Assembly (NCBI RefSeq): GCF_047922965.1
Contig: NZ_CP150481.1
Location: 496,001 to 560,000, forward strand
DNA length: 64,000 nt
DNA from: Neptunicella plasticusilytica
GTDB taxonomy: Bacteria > Pseudomonadota > Gammaproteobacteria > Enterobacterales > Alteromonadaceae
Reading direction: 5' to 3'
Position 1 is the first letter of the stretch; the number at the start of each line of letters is the position of its first letter. A program made the position numbers and the translations under genes. Below, in pieces: positions 35,353 to 44,175 of the stretch. Below the pieces are notes generated by a model that worked only from the letters and a program-made list of their open reading frames with translations, made no database searches and had not been told where the DNA came from.

Positions 35353-36291
35353 TTACCTTTGTGACGGCAAATGGCGGACTATTTGTTCCAGATGAGTTTC
35401 GCAGGTGCCACAACATCCTCCCCAAATATCCATATGCGGATACTGACGCGATATATCTGACATCAGTTCTCCCAGCTCAACAGGATCTCCTTCTTCCAGA
35501 TGGCCTAGTTTGCATAGTGCAATTTTATCCATTTTGGCGGCATTGGGCCGAATTGAGCGCAGGCGTTTTGTCCAGTCTCCGTTATCCAGCGCCGGTGTAA
35601 ATTCTGCGGGATGAGAACAATTAAGCGAGAAAAATGCCGGGTAGTGTTTAGTTGCGTCATCAACTTGCTGAATCGCCTCGCTTAACTCAATACCTGTATT
35701 GAGACGGTGATGACTATCCAGTGAAAATGAAATCGCCAAGGGTAAGCCGATTTTTTTAGCTGCCCTGGCTACACCAATAGCCTCTTCCGGGTTATTGAAT
35801 GTGACTGCCCATACCAAATCAACAGCTGCCTTTTTTAAGGTTGTCAGTTGTACTGAGTGGTAATCTTCTGCTTCTTCGACGGACATCGAATTTTTACCAA
35901 AATAGGCATCACCTCTTGGACCCACATAGCCGACAAATTTACTTTCGGGTATGTCATGCTGATATTCTCGACCAATATCACGCAGGAATTCGATTGCTCC
36001 TATATTAGCCGCTTCTAGCGCGCTGGCAGAGTATCCCAATTTGCGTCCCCAGTCGGGACTGGCGCGATAATCAAAACCACCTATTAACGCGTTGTGCCCG
36101 TATTGGGACACAATATCCAGGTAGCGACGATACATACCACTGATGGTGTCGGCGGCATTCTGCTTCTCCAGTAGCGGAAACATGGCAAAGTGGGGAAGTT
36201 CAAATCCCCATTTGTACATGATCTCGGTTTCTATTCCACCTTCGGTAATGTAGTAGGTGCCGGCTTGTTGCTGGGGAAATGTCGTTGTCAT
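35353..36291 (-). CDS. Homocysteine S-methyltransferase family protein
   Basis: 312-residue cytosolic zinc methyltransferase of the MmuM/BHMT fold. Start sequence YYITEGGIETEIMYK resembles the family's DGG.ET motif; zinc-ligand cysteines are in SLNCSHPAEF (about residue 220) and in the pair of GGCCGTCETH (about residue 294). It probably methylates homocysteine from S-methylmethionine, betaine or a related donor. The family contains members of other specificity, so the donor is not settled. It is divergent from a TetR-type gene 125 bp away, a likely local regulator. Confidence 0.88.
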   Translation of the reverse strand: MTTTFPQQQAGTYYITEGGIETEIMYKWGFELPHFAMFPLLEKQNAADTISGMYRRYLDIVSQYGHNALIGGFDYRASPDWGRKLGYSASALEAANIGAIEFLRDIGREYQHDIPESKFVGYVGPRGDAYFGKNSMSVEEAEDYHSVQLTTLKKAAVDLVWAVTFNNPEEAIGVARAAKKIGLPLAISFSLDSHHRLNTGIELSEAIQQVDDATKHYPAFFSLNCSHPAEFTPALDNGDWTKRLRSIRPNAAKMDKIALCKLGHLEEGDPVELGELMSDISRQYPHMDIWGGCCGTCETHLEQIVRHLPSQR

Positions 36292-36416
36292 CTTTTTTCC
36301 ATTGTTGTTGCGAAGTGGTGAAAGTGTAAATTTAGCGGCGACAGGCTGATAGTGGACTCGTGGTGCAGTAACGCACTAACATAGTGGATAATTGTTCGTT
36401 CACAGTATGGATATAT

Positions 36417-37046
36417 ATGGCTCATCCCAGTTCAAAGCGAGAGCTGATCCTGGATATAGCGGAACAGGGGGTGCTGAATAAAGGATTTTCTGCCACTTCT
36501 ATTGACGAGATCATTGCTGAGGCGGCGATATCCAAAAATGGCTTTTTTTATCATTTTAAAGATAAAAATGAATTGGCCAGGGCAATGCTGCAACGCTATC
36601 TGGACAATGAAGAGGCTGTGCTTGATCAGGTCTTCTCCCGTGGCCGGGAATTATATGCTGACCCGCTGGATGCCTTTCTTGCCGGACTAAAGCTATTGGC
36701 CAAGTTGATGTCCGATTTGCCAAACGGGCATCCAGGCTGTTTGGTGGCAACTGTTGCCTATTCGGAAAAGCTTTATGATCGTCAGGTACGGGAACTAAAC
36801 CGTCAGGCTATCCTGACCTGGCGGAAAAGATTTTTAGCCTCTCTTAACGAGATTGCTGCTAAGCATCCTCCTCGCCAGGATGTGGAATTGCGGATAGTGG
36901 CAGATATGATCTCAGGCACCATAGAGGGTGGGATTATCTTATCCCGGGCGCTTAATGAGCCAGCTGTACTGGCCGAACAAATTTTGAGCCTCCACACTTA
37001 TATTAAACTGCTGTTCATGCCACAAGGCACAGAAGGTTGTGCCTGA
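36417..37046 (+). CDS. TetR/AcrR-family transcriptional regulator
   Basis: 209 residues from ATG 36417 (MAHPSSKRELILDIAEQGVL); an upstream in-frame ATG at 36384 is less likely. The helix-turn-helix spans about residues 25-50 (TSIDEIIAEAAISKNGFFYH followed by FKDKNELARAML). The C-terminal domain has NGHPGCLVATVAYSEK, seen in the LmrA/YxaF-like subgroup. It is divergent from the homocysteine methyltransferase gene, which it may control; I could not find a convincing palindrome in the intergenic region. Confidence 0.88.
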   Translation: MAHPSSKRELILDIAEQGVLNKGFSATSIDEIIAEAAISKNGFFYHFKDKNELARAMLQRYLDNEEAVLDQVFSRGRELYADPLDAFLAGLKLLAKLMSDLPNGHPGCLVATVAYSEKLYDRQVRELNRQAILTWRKRFLASLNEIAAKHPPRQDVELRIVADMISGTIEGGIILSRALNEPAVLAEQILSLHTYIKLLFMPQGTEGCA

Positions 37047-37085
37047 TCCTTGCTGAATATGCCCGCTGTATGTGGTACTCCAAGA

Positions 37086-37457
37086 CTAAAATGCCTCCGA
37101 AACCCATTCGGTTACTTCAAAAAAGTCCTGGGTATAATTAATTGCGGCTTCATTATCAAATTGCTTGCAGGTAAAGAGTACAACGGCAAAAAACTTGCTA
37201 GCGCTCCACACATACAATGAGATACCTGAATCAATTAATGGCAGAAAGGCATCGAAGCCCTGGTTGTCATCTTTACCGGTACCTTGGGGGGAATGAATAA
37301 TTGGTTTGCTGTAAGTCCTTAGATTCAGATGTGAGGCCAGATTAAGCAGATATTTCTCAACCAGCTGCTCAGTTATGTCTTTAGTATACAGACCTTCAAT
37401 TAGTAACCGTTGCCTGGTAATTTGAGGTGCTAAATCTTTCATTATTTTATTCTCCAT
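37086..37457 (-). CDS. SpeD (S-adenosylmethionine decarboxylase)-like protein with altered active site
   Basis: 123 residues, the size of a prokaryotic AdoMet decarboxylase proenzyme. The region DSGISLYVW ... VVLFTCK aligns without gaps to the SpeD motif ESHISIHTW ... DVFTC: Ser77 takes the place of the pyruvoyl-forming serine and Cys97 that of the catalytic cysteine exactly 20 residues later. However, Asp76 replaces Glu, Gly78 replaces His, and Tyr82 replaces the histidine needed for self-processing. It may therefore be a non-processing paralogue or have another substrate. It is a single gene, convergent with the TetR gene. No speE is nearby. Confidence 0.65.
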   Translation of the reverse strand: MENKIMKDLAPQITRQRLLIEGLYTKDITEQLVEKYLLNLASHLNLRTYSKPIIHSPQGTGKDDNQGFDAFLPLIDSGISLYVWSASKFFAVVLFTCKQFDNEAAINYTQDFFEVTEWVSEAF

Positions 37458-37595
37458 ATTTATAGTTCGCTGTTGAGTTGGATCGTCAATACAAATTATG
37501 TCGTAGTTTAGTCGATAAAAGTTTGCTGGCTTCAGTCATTGAGTTAACACAATTTGCAAATAGCGACTAAGTAGCCGGTAAATTTCCTGCCGGTG
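37458..37595. other. Intergenic, nothing recognised
   Basis: AT-rich stretch upstream of the SpeD-like gene, likely holding its promoter; no gene or strong hairpin seen. It joins the cupin relic that follows. Confidence 0.4.
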
Positions 37596-37804
37596 ATGTT
37601 GAAGGAATATCGCTATTTGTTTAACGATTGTTTTGATATGACCTTCCAGCTTGAAGAAGGCAAGACGCAAGTACACAGCTTGAATCAGCGGGGCGCCTTA
37701 TGATCCCCAAAGGCATCGCGCATTCCGCCCAATTGCATACAGACAGTATTGATCTGTTGTTTGTTACCCCTAAACAAGGGACCGAAGTGTGGGAATCTGC
37801 CTAA
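37596..37804 (+). pseudogene. Cupin-domain protein relic
   Basis: Two overlapping frames encode the end of a cupin. The first (ATG 37596 or 37638) reads MTFQLEEGKTQVHSLNQRGA and stops at 37703; the second (ATG 37700) reads MIPKGIAHSAQLHTDSIDLL, then FVTPKQGTEVWESA and stops at 37804. Inserting one base at the junction gives ...RGALMIPKGIAHSAQL, the second cupin motif with P-x-G-x-x-H. The metal-binding HxH of motif 1 is absent, so the 5' half is also lost. Probably non-functional. Confidence 0.6.
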
Positions 37805-37810
37805 TAAGGG

Positions 37811-39451
37811 TTATTCAAGTAATGGGCCTTCATCACTGGCAGGTTTAACAACAGGTGCCAAACTCTTTTTAACTAATAATACAGCCGCTTCATGCTGGGC
37901 ATGCACAAAGGAATTGATCGCGATGCCATCCAGGGCCTTTTTCTCTTCCAGGCTGTTAATTTTGACCACTAGATTCGCTTGCGGATAGTAGTCGAGTACG
38001 GCCTGACAGATGATCTTTTTATTGATCAGGGTATTCACCGTGACGATCACGCTGGCAGATTGTTCTATTTTTAACGATTCCAGTACCGGGCGTTTGTCCA
38101 GGTGACCAAAATAGGCCATATAACCCCGTTCTCTGGCTAGTAAGACGTGTTGCAGGTTGTCGGAAATAATCAGGAAATCGATGCCTCTTTTATCCAGTTC
38201 GCGGGCCACAATCCGCCCCACTACTGCAAAGCCGCAAATCACGGTATGGCTGGATTTTTCAATCGGGGTGATTTTGTCCGATTCATAAAATTCCACTACA
38301 AAATAGGACGCCAGCTTATAAATATTATTGACGATAAAGGGCGTCACAATCATCGATAGCACGGTAACCAGAATCAAAAAGTTACCCAGTTCTTCGGACA
38401 AAATATGTTGGCTGGTGGCCAGGGTAAAAATAGCGAAAGAGAATTCACCAATCTGGCAGAGCGCCAGAGCGGACTTGATAGAATCACTCTTGTTGGATTT
38501 TTTGCGTATCAGCAAAAACACAATTAGCGCTTTGACCAACATGGTAAAAATCAGCACCCCAAACACCAGGTACAAATGGCTGGAGAAATACACAATGTCT
38601 ATTTTGGTGCCGATGGAAAAGAAAAACGCGCCCAGTAACACATCCTTGTATGAAGCAATATCCGATTCCACTTTAACGTGGAAGTTGGTTTCGGCGATGA
38701 TCATACCGGCGATAAAGGCACCTAATGAATAAGTAAAACCCATCTCGTGTGCCAGCATGGACGCGCCGATAACAATGGTCAGGACAGACCCTAGAAACAG
38801 TTCTTCCAGCTTGGCATTGGTGGAGAAGTGCAGCAGCCATTCAATAATCTTTTTGCCCAAGGTGAACATAAACACAATGACCAGGGTGGCAGACAGTACC
38901 GTCTTGACCAGCACATCAGACAGCGACAACTGGTCATTGGCCAGGAAACTGATCAGTAACAAAATCGGAATAACCGCCAAGTCCTGAAAAATCAGGATGG
39001 CCACTGATTTTTCACCATAAGGGGTGACAATATCTTTGGACTTCTTCAGATAACTCAACACAATCGCGGTTGAAGACAGACTGAACGCCAGCGCGATAAT
39101 AATCGAAGAGGTAGTATCAATATCAAAAATAAAATGGGCAAAGGGAAAGATAACCAATGCGCTGGCAATGACCTGAATGGCCCCGTTGAAAAATACGATT
39201 TCCTTCATTTTTTTTAGTTTGGCGAAGGAAATTTCCAGCCCGATGGTGAACATCAGGAACACAATGCCAAATTCACCAATCAGTTCGAGCGATTCCAGAT
39301 TGTCGCTGCCGTTAAAGTTAAAAATATTACTGATGATGGTACCGGTAAAGATGTAACCGATAATGTGAGAAATTGACAACTTCTTCAGAACAATATTCAG
39401 GACACTGGCAATGGCTAATGAAATAAAGATGATCAGGAGAGTCGAATCCAT
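37811..39451 (-). CDS. KefB-type monovalent cation:proton antiporter (CPA2) with TrkA-N domain
   Basis: 546 residues. About 12 membrane helices fill residues 1-385, with the CPA2 signatures GIVFLMFTIGLEISF (residues 64-78), ALAFSLSSTAIVLSYL and HEMGFTYSLGAFIAGMIIAET. A cytosolic Rossmann domain follows (HTVICGFAVVGRIVARELDK, about 405-425), as in Kef glutathione-gated potassium efflux systems, but it lacks a full C-terminal TrkA-C lobe. It probably moves K+ or Na+ against H+. No KefF-type ancillary oxidoreductase is nearby. It is monocistronic and ends 6 bases from the cupin relic. Confidence 0.9.
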   Translation of the reverse strand: MDSTLLIIFISLAIASVLNIVLKKLSISHIIGYIFTGTIISNIFNFNGSDNLESLELIGEFGIVFLMFTIGLEISFAKLKKMKEIVFFNGAIQVIASALVIFPFAHFIFDIDTTSSIIIALAFSLSSTAIVLSYLKKSKDIVTPYGEKSVAILIFQDLAVIPILLLISFLANDQLSLSDVLVKTVLSATLVIVFMFTLGKKIIEWLLHFSTNAKLEELFLGSVLTIVIGASMLAHEMGFTYSLGAFIAGMIIAETNFHVKVESDIASYKDVLLGAFFFSIGTKIDIVYFSSHLYLVFGVLIFTMLVKALIVFLLIRKKSNKSDSIKSALALCQIGEFSFAIFTLATSQHILSEELGNFLILVTVLSMIVTPFIVNNIYKLASYFVVEFYESDKITPIEKSSHTVICGFAVVGRIVARELDKRGIDFLIISDNLQHVLLARERGYMAYFGHLDKRPVLESLKIEQSASVIVTVNTLINKKIICQAVLDYYPQANLVVKINSLEEKKALDGIAINSFVHAQHEAAVLLVKKSLAPVVKPASDEGPLLE

Positions 39452-39687
39452 ACCGCTGCCTCGTTGAATGTTTCAATTAAACACAATCTTATAACAAAAT
39501 GTTAATTTTTAAGTTATTTTTAATGTCTATTGGTATAAGTAGCATAAGCGCGGGTGCGAATATAGTCCAATGCTTTCCGATAATAGAACGGAAAAAATAA
39601 TCTTGGCTGGTGAGGTTAAACACACTCTGTTGCTGAAGCTTATATTCAATGCTAATTTTGCCGACAGGCACCCAAACCGGAATGACC

Positions 39688-40056
39688 ATGTCAGCCAAAC
39701 CCGATACAGTCAGTAATTATATTTTATCTAAACCTGTTCAGGCACAGACAAGATTAAATGAGCTCAGAGCCTATTTACAATTGGCGGATAAAGACGCCAA
39801 TGAAGAACTGAAGTGGGGCAAACCAGCGTTTGTAAATGAAGGTATTTTGTATGTCTATGCGGCGTTTAAAAATCATATCAGCCTGCACCCGACTCCTTCG
39901 GTTATTGAGCATTTCAAGCACGAATTATCGCTGTTCAAATTGTCCGGTAATACCGTCCAGTTTCCTATTGAACAGCCCATTCCGAAGGAGCTGGTACTCA
40001 AGCTCGCCAAGTTACGGGTTTACCAAAAAAATGAACAAGGTATAGGCTGGAAGTAG
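39688..40056 (+). CDS. DUF1801 domain-containing protein
   Basis: 122 residues from ATG 39688 (MSAKPDTVSNYILSKPVQAQ); an in-frame ATG 6 bases earlier is possible. It has the YdhG/DUF1801 fold signature: an N-terminal helix, LRAYLQLADKDANEELKWGK, PAFV..GILYVYAAFKNHIS, and a C-terminal IPKELVLKLAKLRV. These small cytosolic proteins have a frataxin-like/YdhG fold and no firmly assigned function. It is monocistronic. Confidence 0.85.
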   Translation: MSAKPDTVSNYILSKPVQAQTRLNELRAYLQLADKDANEELKWGKPAFVNEGILYVYAAFKNHISLHPTPSVIEHFKHELSLFKLSGNTVQFPIEQPIPKELVLKLAKLRVYQKNEQGIGWK

Positions 40057-40192
40057 ACAACGGGCAATAATCTGTTTGCCTTACCAAGCTATTTTACGCT
40101 GACATTAATCTGCCACATATAAGGTGTAATTTGGCTGCAAAACATGACATCACCCGTCCGGGATAGTTGTACTGTCCGATATAGTTGAAACG

Positions 40193-40999
40193 ATGATACG
40201 AAACAAGTTCAGGGTAAGCTGTTGCGTTGCCATAGTGACGATACTGCTAAATTGGTCGTTGCAAGCACAACCTTTGTACCAGGCTCATGCCCACAATGAT
40301 TACGCTCATCCACGACCGTTGTTGGATGCACTGGAACAGGGGTTTAATTCCGTTGAAGCGGATGTGTTTTTACAAGACGGGCAACTATTGGTCGGCCACC
40401 AAACAGCTGATTTAACCCCCCAACGCAATTTGCGGGTGCTTTACCTCGATCCTTTATGGTCGCGTTACACCGCATTCCAGCACAAGATTTATCCTGATTC
40501 CCGGCAACCATTCATCTTGCTCATCGATTTTAAATCGACCGGGGAGAGATTGTATCCGGTTTTACAACAGTTATTAAAAGCTTATCAGCCCATGCTGACA
40601 GGTGTTCAGGATGGCGTGCTTGTTGAAAGTGCAGTGACTATTATCATATCCGGTGATGTGCCACGGGACATGATCATCGCGAATAAGCAACGTCATGTTT
40701 TCATCGATGGCCGACTGAAGGATCTGGGCAGCCACTACCGACCGACAGACATGCCGCTAATTAGTGCCAGCTGGAAGGAGCATTTCAGTTGGAATGGCGA
40801 AGGCGCAATCCCGGACAAAGAACGTCAAAAATTACAAACGCTGGTGAAGCAGTCGCATCAACAAGGTCGACTGCTACGCTTTTGGGCGACCCCGGATAAT
40901 TTGCAAGCTTGGCAACTATTGCAACAAAGCGGGGTGGACTTAATCAATACCGATAATTTACGCGGATTATCCCACTTTCTCACGACCTCATCACCATAA
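40193..40999 (+). CDS. Secreted PI-PLC/GDPD-superfamily phosphodiesterase (AIM6-like)
   Basis: 268 residues with a signal peptide (cleavage probably after LQA, residue ~25). The active-site frame of the PLC-like phosphodiesterase TIM barrel is visible: HAHNDYAHPRPL near the mature N-terminus, NSVEADVFLQDGQLLVGH (Glu, Asp and His ligands), and LIDFK. The overall pattern is that of the AIM6-like branch. It should hydrolyse a phosphodiester of a glycerol- or inositol-type compound in the periplasm. It precedes a TonB receptor and a metallophosphatase on the same strand, a possible organophosphate-use group. Confidence 0.82.
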   Translation: MIRNKFRVSCCVAIVTILLNWSLQAQPLYQAHAHNDYAHPRPLLDALEQGFNSVEADVFLQDGQLLVGHQTADLTPQRNLRVLYLDPLWSRYTAFQHKIYPDSRQPFILLIDFKSTGERLYPVLQQLLKAYQPMLTGVQDGVLVESAVTIIISGDVPRDMIIANKQRHVFIDGRLKDLGSHYRPTDMPLISASWKEHFSWNGEGAIPDKERQKLQTLVKQSHQQGRLLRFWATPDNLQAWQLLQQSGVDLINTDNLRGLSHFLTTSSP

Positions 41000-41263
41000 C
41001 AGGGCGGGTTTTTCCGACACCATGCCGCTGACCAAATATTGTTCATTTGTAGTAAATTATTAATATTTAAGTAAAAAACCAGAAATATAATTGCCATATA
41101 CAGCCTGTAGTTTAAGCAGCGATTTTCTTCTAAATCAAATATCAATTTGTGAATTTAATTCTGGCCAGGTGGATAGGAAGACCTCTGTTATGAGATCACC
41201 CCATCCACTTGTTGCTATTTAAAAATTAAAAAACCGAAAGCTGCATGACTAACAGGTGAATAC

Positions 41264-44083
41264 GTGAAATCTTTTAAACAGAAACAATTGTCAGTTAATT
41301 TTAACCGGAGTCGTTTAAACACGGCGATTAGCAGTATTGTGCTTGGATCTGCGCTGGCTGCATCGAGTTTTGCAGTATTAGCTGCTGATGACGCAGTTAA
41401 AGATAAAAAAGATCTGGAAGTGATCGAAATTGCCGGCAGTTATGTCAAATCGCTGGAAAAAGCGGTAGATATCAAACGCAACAATATCGGTTTTTCTGAT
41501 TCGGTTGTGGCGACTGATATCGCCGATTTTCCCGAGCAGAACTTGGCCGAAGCATTACAGCGTATGCCGGGTGTGACCATTGAACGCAACAAAGGTTTAG
41601 GCACTAAAGTAAACGTACGTAGTTTGCCCAATGAATTCACTCATACCTCGATTAATGGCGTAGCTACCGCCTCTGGTAGCGGTGGCCGTGATGTGGAATT
41701 TGATATTTTTGCCTCTGAAATTATTCAAAGCGTTACAGTGAACAAGTCACCTACGGCGGCTGACGAGGAAGGCGGTATTGCCGGTAGCGTACAAATCCAG
41801 ACAGCACGTCCATTCGATTACGATGGCAGCAAGCTGATTGTCTCGGCTGAAGGTGCTTATAACTCCATCTCTGAAAAAACCGACCCCAAATTTGCGGTTC
41901 TGGCCAGCAACACTTACGGTGACTGGGGCGTACTAGTGTCGTTTGCCTCGTCCAAGCGTACCAATCGCACCGATTCCAATTCAGGAGTCAATTTCCGTCC
42001 GTTATCTCGTTGGCTTGAAAAATCAGGTTCAGATTCGAAGCAGGCCCAGTCTGATCAGGCTGCTGCTGTTCTAGAACGTGATACTGGCATTGTCATCAAT
42101 GATCGGTTTGATAGTGATGAAACCAGTCGTGTGGTGTTTATTGATAAAGTAGGGAACCGTGCCTATCTGAATGAACAGGAAAAATGGGGCGCCACGGCGT
42201 CGTTCCAGTACAAGCCAAACAGTGACTTCAGCGTGACGTTTGATGCCATGTTGGGCAGTTATGACGCGCATGAGGATGAATATGACGCCGCAGCATATTC
42301 GGCATCCAGTCCCAGCACGCTGGAACAGATCCACAGTTATGACAGCGATACCTTTGCCGAATACGGCATCACGGTGCTAAGCGATGTATCTTATGCATAC
42401 ACTCAACACGAGTTTCTAAGTAAAGAAAACAGCAACAAAACCGATTATCAGCAGTTAAGCATTAACCTTGACTGGAATGTGGCAGATTGGGAAGTACGCG
42501 GTTTATTAGGTTATTCAGGTGCGGATAAAGATTCAGATCGTACAAACTTGAAACACACTATGTATGCACCTTCACGCAGCCGTTTTACCGCAGAAGGTGG
42601 TGAAGTGTTACTGAGTGATAATCCTGAATCACGCAACATGTATGACTCACCTGACGGCTATCTGTTTGATTTTTATGAAGTTACGCAGGAAGGCATTGAA
42701 GATGACAAATATGCCGCCCAACTGGATTTAAAACGTAACCTTGATCTGCAATGGATGCCGGCCCTGGCCGATGTGCAGTTTGGAGTGCGTTATACCGACA
42801 AATCCAAGCAGCGTGATCAGGGCCAAGTGCAGGTGAAAGGCCCAACTGAAGGTGACAGTTCCTGGGCAGGTAGCAGAACCTTACAGGACAGTGAATTGAC
42901 CCCGGTGACGGATTTAGTTTCTGGTGGTGATTATTTACCTGATTTGTCTTACAGCCCGGATTGGTCTCAGGTTTCAAACGACTGGGCGCGTGACTATTTC
43001 CGCTATGACGGTTTCTATGTCGATTATGCGCCGGATCAGTATTATCGGGTCGACGAAGAAGTCTCCAGTGTCTACGCCATGGCGGACTTTATGTTTGATA
43101 TTGGTCAGGTACCCGTCAGTATTAATGCCGGTGTGCGATATGTAGATACCTCGATATTGTCGTTTGGCTATCATCAGGTGCAAAACGCTGATGGCTCAAC
43201 CGGTTACACATCTGAACCTGTTTCTAAACAAGGTAATTACGACGATGTATTGCCCGCCTTCAATATGACCGCAGAACTGACTGACGACTTGTTGTTCCGC
43301 GCCGCGGCATCACAAACTCTGATGCGCCCGGCGCTGGGGGATATTGCCTACAAACGTACCGTTAGCCTGAATGATTTTAAATATCGTGACGGTAACCCGG
43401 ATTTGCAGCCGACCTATGCTGACCAATGGGAAATGGGATTGGAGTATTACCTGCCTGAAGGTGGTCTGTTTGCAATTTCCTACTTTAAAAAGAAAATTGA
43501 AGGGGTGGTTCGCGAAGAACTGACAGGTATCGTGCCGGATGTGACCAAGTACAACGATAATGGCACTCTCGACGGGGTTTATGATTTTGAGGTGTACCAG
43601 AAAGTCAACGCTGAGGGCTCGTTCACCGTCGATGGTATCGAGTTAGTGGCGCAATTCCCACTGAATATTATTAGTGACTCGCTGGATGGATTTGGTCTCA
43701 ACTCTAACTACACCAAATTGGATAACAGCTTGACCGGTGAATCTGATTTGGATATTCCAACTGCACCGGAAGGATTAGCTGAGTCTACTTACAACGCGAC
43801 CTTGTATTATGAAAATGACGTGTTTGATGCGCGCATTTCATACAACTACAAAGACAAATATGTAGAACGTATCGAGCGGGATATGTATCCGGTATACCGT
43901 GATGCCTATGGCCAGTACGATATGTCTATCGGTTATAAAGTGACTGACAATATCAAAGTTACGTTGAAAGGCATCAATATTACCGACGAAGAAACCCGTG
44001 GTTACACCATGGATCCCAAGTTCCCGGTGATGTACGAGATTTCAGGTCGTCGAATCAACTTAGGTGTGCGGGCAAACTTCTAA
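41264..44083 (+). CDS. TonB-dependent receptor (TIGR01782-like)
   Basis: 939-residue outer-membrane receptor. GTG 41264 starts a long signal sequence (to about residue 45, ...SFAVLAADDAVK). The plug includes DFPEQNLAEALQRMPGVTIE, VNVRSLPNEFTHTSINGV and DEEGGIAGSVQIQTARPFDY, the pattern of the large TonB receptors of Caulobacter and Alteromonadales that take up carbohydrate or organic phosphate ligands. The barrel ends in a C-terminal Phe (NLGVRANF). It is followed by a strong terminator and then the metallophosphatase. Its ligand is unproven. Confidence 0.93.
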   Translation: MKSFKQKQLSVNFNRSRLNTAISSIVLGSALAASSFAVLAADDAVKDKKDLEVIEIAGSYVKSLEKAVDIKRNNIGFSDSVVATDIADFPEQNLAEALQRMPGVTIERNKGLGTKVNVRSLPNEFTHTSINGVATASGSGGRDVEFDIFASEIIQSVTVNKSPTAADEEGGIAGSVQIQTARPFDYDGSKLIVSAEGAYNSISEKTDPKFAVLASNTYGDWGVLVSFASSKRTNRTDSNSGVNFRPLSRWLEKSGSDSKQAQSDQAAAVLERDTGIVINDRFDSDETSRVVFIDKVGNRAYLNEQEKWGATASFQYKPNSDFSVTFDAMLGSYDAHEDEYDAAAYSASSPSTLEQIHSYDSDTFAEYGITVLSDVSYAYTQHEFLSKENSNKTDYQQLSINLDWNVADWEVRGLLGYSGADKDSDRTNLKHTMYAPSRSRFTAEGGEVLLSDNPESRNMYDSPDGYLFDFYEVTQEGIEDDKYAAQLDLKRNLDLQWMPALADVQFGVRYTDKSKQRDQGQVQVKGPTEGDSSWAGSRTLQDSELTPVTDLVSGGDYLPDLSYSPDWSQVSNDWARDYFRYDGFYVDYAPDQYYRVDEEVSSVYAMADFMFDIGQVPVSINAGVRYVDTSILSFGYHQVQNADGSTGYTSEPVSKQGNYDDVLPAFNMTAELTDDLLFRAAASQTLMRPALGDIAYKRTVSLNDFKYRDGNPDLQPTYADQWEMGLEYYLPEGGLFAISYFKKKIEGVVREELTGIVPDVTKYNDNGTLDGVYDFEVYQKVNAEGSFTVDGIELVAQFPLNIISDSLDGFGLNSNYTKLDNSLTGESDLDIPTAPEGLAESTYNATLYYENDVFDARISYNYKDKYVERIERDMYPVYRDAYGQYDMSIGYKVTDNIKVTLKGINITDEETRGYTMDPKFPVMYEISGRRINLGVRANF

Positions 44084-44111
44084 CCTCGCCATGTGACAAG
44101 CACTGCTACTT

Positions 44112-44143
44112 AACGGCCCCGACGCAAGCCGGGGCCGTTTTAT
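44112..44143 (+). terminator. Intrinsic terminator after the TonB receptor
   Basis: Ten-bp stem aacggccccg / cggggccgtt followed by TTTATT, 28 bases after the stop. Confidence 0.85.
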
Positions 44144-44175
44144 TGTTAATTAATTGATTTTCAAATGGTTTTATA

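Noticed and set aside
36292..36416. TetR operator between the methyltransferase and TetR genes
   Set aside because: Only short, imperfect dyads are present; not distinguishable from background.
37086..37457. Functional AdoMet decarboxylase (speD)
   Set aside because: The two conserved active-site histidines are missing and no speE is nearby, so the gene symbol was withheld.
40057..41263. Pho box upstream of the phosphodiesterase or TonB receptor
   Set aside because: No convincing pair of CTGTCAT-like half sites could be found by eye; 41000-41263 is AT-rich and otherwise featureless.
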